64,000 bases of DNA, from NCBI GenBank assembly GCA_023374045.1, contig CM041779.1, positions 144,709,485 through 144,773,484 of the forward strand, given 5' to 3'. Positions 13,923 through 26,800 of this stretch are shown in pieces (position 1 is the stretch's first letter; every line of letters begins with the position of its first letter). The DNA is from Limonium bicolor. Taxonomy: Eukaryota > Streptophyta > Magnoliopsida > Caryophyllales > Plumbaginaceae. The notes below the pieces were generated by a model, which did not search any database, was not told the origin of the DNA, and saw only the letters and a program-made list of their open reading frames with translations. Made by a program: the position numbers and the translations under genes.

Positions 13923-13940
13923 CTTTTAAGGGGGGTAAGT
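13923..13940 (+). promoter_or_regulatory. Polypurine tract of the LARD element
   Basis: TTTTAAGGGGGGTAAG lies directly before the TG of the 3' LTR at 13941, the position expected for the plus-strand primer of an LTR retrotransposon. The preceding CTTCGGGACGAAGT motif is typical of Ty3/gypsy chromovirus 3' ends. Confidence 0.85.
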
Positions 13941-14300
13941 TGAAACACCCCTGAACAATTAATCACATAAAATCATAAACTCGAGGAGATTATCCGAAAA
14001 TAACGCGTTATATATTCGGACATAAAATAATGTATGAACAATTAAGCTTATTATATACATGTACGAAAACATGACAATGTCACACATTAACTCGATCACG
14101 TACTTAGGTATGTACGTATTTGTATTCTAACGTTACAATATTACAATGTCGTATGTAATAAATAATAACGTCGCATAGTTACGTATAACTAAAATGTGAC
14201 AAAATAAAAGGGGCGTATACATAACGTAACAAAATTAAGTGGTCGTGTATCTAACTAATAACGCGATATATTATATAGTTTCACAAATATATAACTAAGC

Positions 14301-14370
14301 ACCCGCCGAGGTTCGAACCCCGTACCTCCCGTATACCTCTTGAACGCTTTAACCGGATGAGCAATGCTCG
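14301..14370 (-). other. tRNA-like sequence in the 3' LTR, better preserved
   Basis: On the minus strand it shows CATCCGGTTAAAGCG (A-box region) and GGTTCGAACC (perfect RNA polymerase III B box) about 40 bases apart, followed by CGGCGGG. It is the counterpart of 3199-3268. The adjacent ~40 bases present in the 5' LTR are absent here. A functional tRNA is unlikely because no good acceptor stem is visible. Confidence 0.45.
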
Positions 14371-16187
14371 TATTCAATAACTATTATGCAACACTTAGAC
14401 TTGTTATAAAACAATAAACAAAACTGACTCCACCTATGCCACTTATTACAATCCGGTAATACTCCTGAATCAAAAGAAAACCACAGATAAAATTCCTACT
14501 AATTGATTTCCCCATTCAGGTCTGATCGGTAATCACCACTCCCCACCTGAACCAAAAAAAAAAAGAAATCAGCAGATCATCGAGGCTCCTTGGTGTCGCC
14601 TGAAAACAAAAAAAAATTCAACTAAAACAGCCATGCTGCTATCGAGCACTGAGCTTGATGAAACCAGACATGGAAGAACAACCACCACCTGAGCCAGCCT
14701 TGTTTTCAGTGAGAATTAACCAGGGCAATGGCCTGCACTCAAGTCTGTCTCGGTCCAAACTCCCACGCATCAGTGCTGCCTTTTTCTAACTTCCATGAAC
14801 TCCCTCAATTGCTCTCTACAACAGCAACTCCAAGTCAAGTAAACCATGATCCTATGTCGACATCAAGTGCTAGAGAATCAGACAAGAAGGCAGCCACTCA
14901 CGTGGGAGTTTGAACATTCCAAACTTCCACAAATTCTCCATCGAAACTTCCATCCACTAGCTGATAACCAGTTTCCTGCATTCAGTCTTCTCTAACTTTA
15001 TTCCCTAATTAATGCCTTTGCTCAGTCATTCTCCTCCTCACTTGCATGACAGTGCCAACAGCAACTCAGAGAACTCCTTTTGCTTTTCTCATGCGTGAAG
15101 GTAAGCTAAATCTTCACGGCTGTGCTTCTGTTTTTTTTTTCTGTCCTCTTCGGTTCTCCTCTTTGTGCCTGATCGGAACCTCCACTCTTGCAGTATAGCG
15201 AGTCTCCTTGCAACCGATGCATCTCCTTCAAAAAAAAAAGGAAAAAGAGGAAACTGATAAAGAACCAGCATTCTGGTGTGAATATCAGTTCCAGGTAAAC
15301 CATGAGCAGCCTTGTCTAAATACCTTCTCTGTCAAGTTCTGATCGAAACTTCCTGCTAAATCCTTACTGAAATAGAACCAGAAGTTGAGGCCAGGAGTTC
15401 TGTGTCACACTGCCAATCAAAACTGAAGAGAAATCCAAGGAGAAAGCTAGCTCCTAATCAAGGTAGAAGAAAATAAAAACTACCGAGAATCTGGGTATTA
15501 AAACTCTTGATATCAGAATCGGAAATGAATAGCAAACTCACCTTGGCACTTGGTTCTATCTAGGTGCGAAGTTACCAAGGTGCACCAAGGGCTAACCCAG
15601 GAAAAACAAGCCCTTAACACCCAAGGTAGTAACCCTCAATTCATGCTCTGTCCATACCATAAAACTATACTGAAACTCTTGGATTATGCTGTCGAAGGTC
15701 TCTGTCAAAACCTGATCACCATCTCAGATTCTTTTTTTACATGTGTTTTCTGTTTACTAACTTCTCAGAGGTTTACTCGTATTGTTGTGGGTCTGAGTTA
15801 AAAATTTTAGACCAAGATAAAACACCTAACTAATTCATAAACACTCTGAGAGGTTTAGAAAAAAAACTAGCGCAGGAGTCAGCCCAAATCTGCAACTTAT
15901 GTCTTGGTGAAACCGATTTTTAGAATGTAATTTATAGGTGTTGTTAGCTGGAGTTTAAGCTTAACAACCCACTAATATATTAGACCAAGGGTAACTAAAC
16001 TGAGAGTGCTAGAGAAAACAAGTTAACACCTTGGAAAGGGGTAATAGAAGAACTGAAATGCAGAAGCTTAATCTAGTCTCGGTTTGCATATTTCATTTTC
16101 AGGAGAGAAAAAAAAAATTCAGTAGCAGTAGCAATGCTGTCTTGGGTGGGTTTGGAGTTCTAAAACATTTAACGAAGTGGGGAATTC

Positions 16188-17150
16188 CACTAGTACAAAA
16201 AACGCCTATTTCGGCGGTTGTTTTGGGCCTATTTCGATGGTTGTACAACCGCCGAAATGGAGACCGCCGAAATAGGTTCTCAGACCTATTTCGGCGGTTG
16301 TGCAACCGCCGAAATAGACACCCTATTTCGGCGGTTGTTAGCTAAAAACCGCCGAGATAGGCCCGTGTTAGAACAAAAAAAACACACCTATTTCGGCGGT
16401 TGTTAGCTAACAACCGCCGAAATAGGTCCTTTTTTTTAAAAAAAAAATCGATTTTTGTGTCGTCTTCAACCTCGTAGCAATTCCAGTGCTTTTCGACAGA
16501 GGCGCAAACACGAGCGCAGAGCATGTATGTTCGCCTGCAAGTTTGAGTATATTACTGGTTCGCAATGAATTGCTTCAGTTTGAGTATATTACTGGTTCGT
16601 CAGTTAGTCTTGTGAGACTACCGTGAGAGTATGAACACAAGCGCAGAGCATGTAGTTCGCCTGCAAAATTACCGTGAGATAAGAGGATGAAGAGAGGTAA
16701 GTAGAGTATGTTTGTTCGCCTGTAAGGATTGCGACTTTACCGTGAGAAAAGAAGATGAAGAGAGGAGCGCCGAGCATGTACGGGATTAGCCGGTTTGGGT
16801 TGCGAAATCACCATGAGAGAAGAAGAGAGGAGTAGACCGCATGAGTATTCGCCAGTTAGGGATGCGAAATTAAAGTGAGAGAAGAGAGGATGAAGATATG
16901 AGGTCGGCGAGCAAATATATAATTAAATAAAGTCTATTTCGGCGGTTGTTAGTAACAACCGCCGAAATAGACTGAAATTTAAGCGGCATTTCAAAATTTT
17001 TGGAAAAAAATCCCGGGAAATGACCCTATTTCGGCGGTTATAAAGACAACCGCCGAAATAGGGCTCCGAGATTTCTAGAGTCTGGAAAAAAGACACCTAT
17101 TTCGGCGGTTGCCTCTACAACCGCCGAAATAGGTTTTTTTTGTACTAGTG
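16188..17150. mobile_element. Non-autonomous CACTA transposon 1 (963 bp)
   Basis: The termini are CACTAGTACAAAAAA and its inverted complement ending TGTACTAGTG. They are flanked by the 3-bp TSD TTC (16185-16187 and 17151-17153). The word CTATTTCGGCGGTTG and its complement occur many times within about 250 bases of each end; these are subterminal repeats typical of CACTA elements. The middle has purine-rich text with GCAGAGCATGT and TTCGCC words. There is no transposase, so the element depends on a relative. Comparison with the empty site in the 5' LTR confirms the insertion. Confidence 0.93.
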
Positions 17151-20100
17151 TTCCTTGAGGGGAACTAATAGACTGATTAAGGAACTAAAAGAAAAGATTT
17201 AAACAAAGGTGCACAGATTTATGATTTCAGTTTTACAAATTTTCAGTTCTGTTTCTGTAACATTATAGTTTTAGCATAACAAAACTTCTGTAGCTTCAAC
17301 AATGCTATGGAAGATCTTTCCTGAACTTAAAACTACATTAAAAAGATAACTAGGTAGTAAGATAACGTGAGAGTGTGTTTTAAAAGAAAATAAAAAAAAG
17401 AACTAACCTGATGCATCAGTAGAAAGGAAAGAACAGAAGAAAATCATAGCAGGAAATTTCACATCAGCTCAGTTTCATTTTTTTTTTCATTTCCTTTCAG
17501 TTCAGTATATGGGATGCATCAGTAGGGTAACAGGGCTGCTTAGGTTGTCTTTTGAGTTTAAAACATAGATACAACACTTAATTAAGTAGATGAGTGCTTA
17601 GGGATAAATTGGGAGACAGTTATGAGTAAAACAGAAGAGGATAAAAACCAGGATATCAGGATTTCATATTGCAGTTTTATAGTTTCAGTTTTAGTTTTCT
17701 TCCGAGTGTAGTATGAGGTTTTCTGTAACAATAGCAATTCTGTTTTGGGTCTGTCTTAAAGCTAAACCTTGAGTAAACACTTAACTATTGGGAATGCAAT
17801 TCGTGAAAAGAATTAGAAGTCAGATTAGCAAACAAAAGAAAAGGAATACAAGAGGATATAGCAGCTTCATACCTCAGTTTTTACAGTTTTATTTCAGTTC
17901 TGTATAACTGAACTACACAAGTGTTAAAGAAATTGTAGTGGCTCACTAATGAACCCAAGCTATTGCTAACATACTGAACTAGGTGGATATGTACATTTGG
18001 AAGATTTGAAGTCATTTACATAAGTAAAAAGAAAAACCGAAGTTAAATGAATTGAAATGCAGAATTGTGTGTCTCAGTTTTTCTGTAAATTCGGTTTCTG
18101 TAAAAATGAGGTACAGATGGGAGTTGAGTGTTGTATTGGTTTAAAATGAATCTAAGACATTCCTAATACATCTTCCAAGGAAGTTATATGATTTGGAAAG
18201 AAATTAAAAGTCGGACTAGAAAAAAACAGAAGGACAACAATAAGGGAAAATTGCATCAGTTTCAGTTTTATGTAAGTTCTGCGTAACAGATTTTTTTTCA
18301 GAAGCGTGGCCCTTATTGCTTTGAGTCTGTCTGGGGATTTAAAACCATACTAAGACTTTTAACTAAGGGGCTAAATAGATTGGGGAAATAGAAACCAAGG
18401 TAAGGAACTAAAAAGAAAGACAAAACAACACCAGATTATACCTCAGTTTAATCAGTTTTGAATTAGCTTCGAGTTTCAGTTTTTTTTTCTGGTGTCTGTA
18501 TAATGAAACTTCAGAGGTTTTTCTAAATGGGGATATTTGGAGCTGGCTTTAGTTGGAGACTGGCCTAGTACACTTAACTAACTGGTAAGTAAATTGGGGA
18601 AAAACAGACAGAGAACACTTCAAGGGAATACCTCAGTTTGTGATTTCAGTTTCTCTTCGAATCTGTTTGGGACATCTCAGTAACTCTGTCTAATTTCTTG
18701 GGCCCTATCTGTAGTGTTAGAATCTTACTTAAGGTCTTAACTAACCAAGTCGATAATATGAGATAGATTGAGGGCCAATACGTGAGTTGACAGGAGGGAA
18801 TAGCAGAGAAGATAGCAGAAATTTAATACTTCAGTCTTATGCTTTATTTCTGGAAGTTTGTTTCTGTTTTCTGTACAGAGAATTAAGTGATTATTATTGG
18901 AGTAGTTTTGAGTTTAAAATGGATATAAAACACTTAGCTGAGTAAGAAGTACATAGGGGTAAGATTGAAGGACAGTTAGGTGAATAACAAAAGGGAGTAA
19001 AAGGAAAGATAACAGAATAGAATGTTTCAGTTTTATGATCCTCCTGAAAATCTGTTTCTGTATAACTCTGTATAGAATGGTTTGAAGGGGTTATATTGAG
19101 CTGCTACTAAACTAAACACCTCTAATATACCTTAGTAAGCTATGAATACATTGGGTAAATTAGTAACCAGATTAAAGAGTAGAAAGGAAAATAGAAGGAA
19201 GGACAATGCATCGCTCTGGTTTGGTTCTTGTTTGTCTTTTTGTATCTGTTTCTGTGTAATTAATTACAGATGCTATGTGGGTGCTTTATGAGTATAGTCT
19301 TTAGTTTAAACCAAGGTTAACACCCATAACTAGTGGGTAAACACTACAGGAAAGAAACAAACATAAACTGAACTAACTAGCAACAAGAACCAAGAGGGAA
19401 TGTGTAGCTTGTGCTTCAGTTTCATTGATGTTATAGCTTCTGTATAACTGTGTTACAAGGGTATTATAAGTGTGATTCTAGTTTAATAATGAACCCAAAT
19501 AATAGCTAATAAATATAACTAGGTTAGCGAAACATGTGGAGAAGGTTAAACATCAATCACTACATTAAAGGTGGGATTAGATAATGTATTTGTGTTTCAA
19601 ATTTAGAAACTTTTGGGCTTATGTATAAATGGGTTCTAGGGGTATTCTATGGTCTATGTTATCATTATACAAGGGTTAAAACATTGCTCACCTATTTAGC
19701 TAAGGAGGGAATACACTTGAGACAAGTTAAATCTATCTTATATAAACATGTTACATGGTTAACGCTTAAAATGCTCTAAAACATTAACTAGGAAAAAAGA
19801 CTTGGTTAACGTGTAAAATAAGGGTGTGAACGCCCTAGGAGTAACATAAAGTCTAACACGTGGGAAGTCCTAAGGGCTAATAAAGGTTGAACATTCAACA
19901 AAGATTCAGCTAGGAAATAACACCCGATAATAATTTGATAAATTCGGGAAGTGTCACAAAGGTCGACACATGGAATCATAAAATGACACGTTGTTTGTAA
20001 TTAACGCTAGGGCCGTAGCAAACTCCGACCGGGACCCCGTGTGTGAGACAACTCGTACCTTCGAATAAGGTATGGATATGTGTGGTTCGTATGTTGCCGT

Positions 20101-21758
20101 GTTACACGGCTTGTTTGCTGTGTGCCTTGTGTGAAAATGACCATAAGATTAAAGCATGAAATTGGATTGCTTGCTTATCTTGCTTATATGATAGTTGCAT
20201 ATTATTTGCGCGCACACAGTAGTTTAGTCCCTCCTCGTTTATGGAACTTGAGATGAAACACGATGAACTACGCAAACAAAACGAAACAACTATACAAGGA
20301 GAAAACTCCTCTCAAACTATAGAGGGCTCCTAATGACACCCACTATCACTACAAGAAAAAGATGTTTTAGCTACCGATGAATTGCTACTACACATATATT
20401 GGTATCTAAACTGGAAAATTGCTACTGATTTTTAATGTTATTAACAAAGTGGTTGCTTTTGTGCTACCACAATGACAATGGTAGCTAAACTTTTAGACAG
20501 TAGCTAAATGTCTACCGCCTTACAAGATTGCTACCATCAATAGTAGCTATTTTATTTTTCATTCCGATAGTTTAGTAAAAATAATTTTACTACCAATATT
20601 GGTAGCTAAATTAATTAATTGCTACTATTTGCTTGATGCTAATTCAATCATGGTAGCTATTATGCTACTATTTGAGCAATGGTAGCAAAAAAATTTTAAT
20701 CAATAGCTAACTAGCTACTATCTTAAAAGTTGCTACGACCATGTAGATAAGTGAAATTATGAAATTGCTACTAACACTCGATTACGGTTGCTATTATGCT
20801 ACTATTTTGGCTATGATAGCAAACAAGTAGCTAAATTGCTACTGTCTTAAGTTTCAAAATTGCTACCGACTAATAATGCTGATGAAATTTCAGTTGATAT
20901 TGTGCTAGAATATAAGAAATAACACCTAATATTCGTAAGCGTTAATAAAATTATTATTGTCTTATAACTCAAACGTATGATTACTACATAATTCAAAATA
21001 CTAACCTATATTACTGCTGCCATAATGGATATATTATCTTCTTATATAAATATTTTATTTTTTATAGTTTTTTTCAATATAGTACCTTTAGTATATTTTA
21101 CTTCTTACATTTTAGCTATCGAAATTTTAAAAAGAACTTTAACTAAACAAAAATTATCTAATTCGTGAAAATTAATTAAAACTACATACCACTACAAGAA
21201 TTTATTTATCATATAAGATATATGTAACATAATTTATTTTTGATACTTATAATATTTTTAATTTTCAAAGTATCACATGTATTAATAAATTATAAAATAT
21301 AGTACATATAATAATAATTTAAACCAATACATATGTTGGTTAAAATTTACAAATTTAATATAAATTAGTTGTCAACAAAATATTATTTAGTTAACGATAT
21401 ATATGTATATAAATTTGAAATTTGGTGCGATTTTTTTAAATTTTACTATATATTCTTTTAATTTACAAAATTACATAAATTAATAAAATTAAAAAATACA
21501 ATAAATAATAACAATTTAAATTAGTTGACGTGTTGGTTAAAATTTGCAAACTAAATACAAAAAATGTATATTAAATTTATAAATTTTAGATTTTTTGTAA
21601 TATATATATATATATGTTTAGTTTTTAATTTTATACAATTTTAACCCAACATATACTTTTATTTTTATTATTTTGACCATACAAAATTTATGTTGTAATA
21701 TTATGTAAATTAAAATATAAATGTGGCTTAGTCAGACCTACATCTATTTTATTAATTT

Positions 21759-23138
21759 CACTAGTAGAAAAAATGTTTTTAACCACGGTTATTTTGCCTA
21801 TATACCACGGTTAGGAACCGTGGTTTATGCTCGCGTCGTATATTCACAAATAGCGATAAACGACGGTTCATAACCGTCGTTTAAAGTAAGCGAAAAAACC
21901 ACGGTTGGTCGAAACCGTCATTTAAGACCCCTTCCCCCGCGAATATTCATTGACTTTATACCACGATTGGGTGTCTGAACCGTGGTATAAAGTGCATTAT
22001 AAATGACAGTTTTAACTAAAACCGTGGTATAAAATGTATAAAAATCAACAATAAACCATGGTTATAAATTAAACCGTGGTTTATAGTTTGTGAATTTTTT
22101 TCCAGTTCGCCGGCGATTTAGCGGCGCCGCCTTCAATGTAATTTCTCAACAGAGAGCGCAAACAGAAGAGAATGAAGAGGCCAGAACATGTATGTTCCTT
22201 ATTTGTGTTTTAGGGTTGCTAAATCGCATTATGTTCCTTGTTCGTCGGTAGGTTGCAAAATTACCGTGAATAAGAATGATAGAGGGCGAAGCTGTTCACC
22301 GGTTAGGGTTGCAAAAAATTACCGTGAAAAACAAGAGGCACAGAGCATGTCATTGTTCGCTACTGTGGGTTGCAAAAATTACCGTGAAAAACAAGAGGCG
22401 CAGAGCATGTCATTGTTCGCCGGTTAGGTTTGCGAAAATGGCGCAGAGCATGTCCTTGTTCGCCGTTTAGGTTTGCAAAAATTACAGTGAAGAGACGCAG
22501 CATGTGTTCCTTGTTTTCCAGTATGGCGAAGAGCATGCATGTTCGCCAGTAGGTTGCAAAAATTACCGCGAGTTGAAAGAAGAAGAATAGAAGAGTTGCA
22601 GAGCATATATTCCTTGTTCGACAGTGTTGGTTGTAAAAAACAGTGAGGAGAAATATATATAATAAGAGAAAGAGAAAGAGCTGCGTTAATTTTCACCAAA
22701 AATTTGAATTCCCGCTTAGACTATATACCACGGTTCTACCATGGAACCGTCATTTAAAGTTGTTTGACCACGACTAAAAACGACGGTTTTGACAAAACCG
22801 TGGTTTAAAATACAACACGTCAAGCTATATACCACGGTTCCAACAGAACCGTGGTATATAATACAATGCGTCAAGCAATATACCACGGTTCCACCCAGAG
22901 CCGTGGTATCAAATGCAACGCGTCAAGCTATATATCATGGTTCCACCCAGAACCGTGGTATAAAATGCAACGCGTCAAGCTATATACCACGGTTCCACCC
23001 AGAACCGTGGTATAAAATCTCCCGCCGCGAATTTTTGTGACGGTTATTCTAATAACCGTGGTTTAAAAGTTTTAAATGACGGTTATGTGATTAACCGTGG
23101 TTTAAAGTGTGTCATTTAAAATCTTTTTTCTACTAGTG
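21759..23138. mobile_element. Non-autonomous CACTA transposon 3 (1380 bp), nested in CACTA 2
   Basis: The element starts CACTAGTAGAAAAAA and ends TTTTTTCTACTAGTG, with the TSD TTT on both sides (21756-21758 and 23139-23141). Both ends carry many copies of ACCACGGTT / AACCGTGGT and AACCGTCGTTTA. The last 450 bases contain repeats of CCACGGTTCCACCCAGAACC. The open frames at 22188-22470 and 22789-23040 are read-through of these repeats, not genes. Confidence 0.92.
22290..22660. repeat. ~55-bp minisatellite in CACTA 3
   Basis: Units contain GGTTGCAAAAATTACCGTGA, then AACAAGAGGC and GCAGAGCATGTCATTGTTCG. Two units near 22310-22430 are almost identical, followed by four or five diverged ones. Related words (GCGCAGAGCATGTA, TTCGCCTGCAA, ATTACCGTGAGA) occur in the middle of CACTA 1 at about 16505-16900. 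Confidence 0.65.
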
Positions 23139-23249
23139 TTTTTACATATCCAATGTTCGATCATATCTCAACAAAAAATTTCATTTATATTTAGAGTATC
23201 AAACATTGAATATATTTACATGTAGTATGTATATATGTCGTGAATAATT

Positions 23250-23325
23250 ATCATGGTCCAATGGTTAAGGTTGTATCTATTCAGCTCACACGTCGCGGGA
23301 TCGATTCCTGATGTGTGCACATTTT
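23250..23325 (+). other. tRNA-like / possible SINE head inside CACTA 2
   Basis: TGGTCCAATGGTTAAGG at about 23253 resembles an RNA polymerase III A box. GGATCGATTCC at about 23298 differs from the B-box consensus at one position, at tRNA-like spacing. A second B-box-like GGGTTTGATCC follows near 23386. No 3' tail or target duplication was found, so a SINE is possible but unproven. Confidence 0.3.
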
Positions 23326-23824
23326 AACACTAGTATGAATTATAATTATGTCATTGGTAATGGGGTCTGTTTACCCATACATTGCGGGTTTGATCCATGC
23401 TTTGTGCACTTAAAGGTGGTCAGAGAGATAAATATATCCATATGTAGTGGATCTCGCGGATCCTTGATGTGCGGCCCTAAAATGGTCAGACCGCACAACT
23501 TTAGTAGAGAACCACACATGTGAACATAATACTACCACATTATATTGGTGGCAACATTTTTAAATGCAGCCACTAAAGTTGGTATCTAAAAGAATTTATG
23601 CTACTGAATTTATTGGTAGCAAACTAAGTAAAGCTACCACACATAATCGGTAGTAAAATTGATACCATAAGATAGAGTAGTGACAAAATTACTACCAGCA
23701 GAAAGTGTAGTGGCGGTGTGGCAGCAAAATTGCTACCAACAGGAAAATGGTAGCTAAAATCAATTTCGCCACCAAGGATTTACCCACCGCATAACTCCAG
23801 TAGCCAATTGAACAAAAGCGGTAG

Positions 23825-26800
23825 TGTAACACCCCAACTGCTACTCCTTCCATTATCCTCTAGTCAACCCCATACTTACCCTTCTCGCAGCGGAATACTT
23901 ACTTACTCCCGGCGGGTGATACAACGCCGTTAACCCTCCAAGGTTAACAAGGCTACTACTTACCGTTTCGGTCTGATGACTAGAATAAACAAAATACATA
24001 CTACTTACTTTACAATACCAAATACTTAATTACATTTGATTACCGAGTATCCAAGTTATACGAATTACATTCCAATACTACTTCCCAAAATGAAGAGTTT
24101 CTACATCCTCTCCCTACTTTCCAATCCAGAATTCAATATCCAAAAAGGTGTACCACATGGTACACCGGCTATTCAAAAAGGCCTTAGCCGTGTACAACTC
24201 AGTACACCATTTCAATCCTACTAACTACCAAAAGAATCACATCCCGTCCTTACCCTTCCGTCACGCCTCGCGGGTACCTGTGGAGTAAAAACATTCCCCC
24301 TAGGGGGTCAGCTTACGCTGCATATGATAACCGCATACCCCGCGTACTAGCGAGGGTACGCCAACTATTTGGTCGAGTACATGCGGTTCGTTTCATTCAT
24401 ACATACATACATGCTTATTACAGTACAATACAATACATTCCATACACAAGGCATACATACATACAATACATGCAAGGAAGACAATTCAAGTCAACCATTC
24501 ATACTTACCGAATACTCACCGCATTCCGGAGATACAATTCTCCGACACATACAAAGGTCTGGTTAGCCTCATTACACACCCGGGTTAATCGGGTGTTCAA
24601 TACTTTTACTCCGGGTCAATGACTTACAATAGTCAAGACCAATACAAATACAATACTTACTTCTTACATACTTTACTTTCAGTTAAGTCGGTATGACCTC
24701 CGGGCAGGGATTACTACATCCCACCACTGGGCTTTAGGGTGGCCCACTAATCCCGGATGCTACCCATTCAAGGGATTTGGTCCATGGAAAAGATTATAGC
24801 CAGGATTCGGATCCAACCTCTTGTGTTTCCTTATCCTCACGCGTGGCCGAAACTATATCGGGCTTCTACTCATTCCATTTTACTCATTACTCATGTTAGG
24901 AGTTAGATTGTTAGGAATTAGTAGAAGTCCATACTTACTTCCATACATACATACATACACAAGTACTCATACTTACACATACACTTCATTTCCATTCATG
25001 CATTTCATGAATTATACAAACTAAATGTTCAAGAAGATTCAACAAGAACGAAATAGTTCAAACACAGTTAAATGCAATATAAGTCCGATTCGTGCATTTA
25101 TCTTATTGGTGATCACATAGGCACACAAATCGGGGAACCAAGTTAGGAGACAGGGCATGAAGAAATCATACGTTCACCGGTAGGGTACTACCAGTTCCTT
25201 TGGAGCCCAACTATGGGATTCCTATACATTACATGAAGTAGTGATCAATGATCTATATTGATTACTTACTCCTTCATTGATACTTTCAATGTATACTTAT
25301 TACTTCATTACTTTCTTACGTGGTTATAAAACCATTATTTTCCTTATTACTTCTTAAGCTTGCTTCCTTACTCATTTACTTACTTTCTTACCATTACTAC
25401 TTCATTAATGGTGTGTTACTACATATATATGCATATGTGTATATAGGCATATATATGTATATATGATTACTATAATCATATAGTTAAAACATTTTTTTTC
25501 TCTTTTTTTTTTTGACTCGACCGGACTTGCGACCGACCTTGCAAGTCCGGTCCATTCCAGTAGGCTACATCGTGTAAAATTTCCAGGGCCGACCGACCTT
25601 GCAAGTCCGGTCCCAAGGTCGGTCCATTCCAGTAAGTTTCGTATTTGAAAATTTTAGCCCGACCGACCTTGCAAGTCCGGTCGCAAGGTCGGTCCATTCC
25701 AGTAGCTTGCATTACGGGAATTTTTCTGGCTGACCGAACTTGCAAGTCCGATCGCAAGTTCGGTCCATTCCAGAAGCTTTCATCTGCGGAATTTTTCTGG
25801 CCGACCGAACTTGCAAGTCCGGTCGCAAGTTCGGTCCACTCCAGAAGGTTTTAGACGGGAGAATTTTCTAGTCCGACCGAACTTGCAAGTCCGGTCGCAA
25901 GGTCGGTCGATTCCAGAAGGTTTCCCGTCTTGTAAATCTGGGCTCGACCGACCTTGCAAGTTCGGTCCTAAGGTCGGTCCGGCCCAGTACTTCAGTTTTA
26001 AAATCTGTTTTTGGGTGTTTTCTTTACCCATTGTTTCCCCAACCTTTACCAATGTTTCCCCACATGATTTAGCACTATTTACACACTCTAAATCACCTTA
26101 ATTCATTCTCCAAACTTACTACTCCATTCTTACACAACTTACTCAATATTTCCTCATTTCAATTCCAACACTTACATTGGTTTTCTTCACACTAATGCTA
26201 TAGATTTTGGTTTCTACATTATGCTACAGATTTTTCCCTCAACACTTATCCTCCAATACTCCCTCAACTAATGTTATTCCTAGCATCCAAAATACATTAC
26301 CTCATGCTCTAGTTTCATCCCATTCACAACTCATTTCCAAATCTGTTTCCAAACTACAAAACACTCCTCAACTACACCTAGTTATTACCTAGGTTACTTC
26401 CTCTTCTTAAACACTTAAGTCCTCTCATTTCCTACACAAAATTTGACATAGTCTCCCCTATATTTTTAACATTCTCCACACATTATTTCAGCTCACATAT
26501 ACTCATTCTCACAACCTGTTTACACAATACATTATACTCACAATTCCACACTACTACAACAACATGAAATTCCTGCACATACTCCATCACTACCCATGGT
26601 TTTCCCAAGCTTTTAAACATCATTAAAAACTTCAAACTGCTTCAATACCATTACTCATTATACTACAGCATACTTACTACTCATTCCTCAATCCACTACT
26701 CATTTTACTACTCCAAAAACTGTTACAATACTCCATACAAAACTAGCTCAAGGTACAAGTAATTACCTTGTGTTTCTAGTTTTCTTTTCTTCCTTTTTCC

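Larger units (their letters stand above)
9446..13940 (+). other. Internal region of the LARD element, non-coding
   Basis: Between the LTRs there are 4.5 kb without any recognisable gag, protease, reverse transcriptase, RNase H or integrase motif in either strand. The open frames present (up to about 148 codons at 13443-13889, minus) are low in complexity or overlap the minisatellite and show no domain. The region begins with the primer site and ends with the polypurine tract, so it is a genuine element interior rather than unrelated DNA. Confidence 0.8.

Noticed and set aside
14301..14370. Functional tRNA gene on the minus strand
   Set aside because: A and B boxes are present but no acceptor stem pairing is visible, and the partner LTR has a damaged B box.
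22188..23040. Open frames in CACTA 3 with repeated peptides
   Set aside because: They are read-through of the terminal and internal DNA repeats; codon content follows the repeat, not a protein.
25515..25990. Regular ~71-bp repeats that could look like a CRISPR array
   Set aside because: This is plant DNA; the spacers are themselves similar between units and the array lies inside an LTR. It is a tandem repeat.
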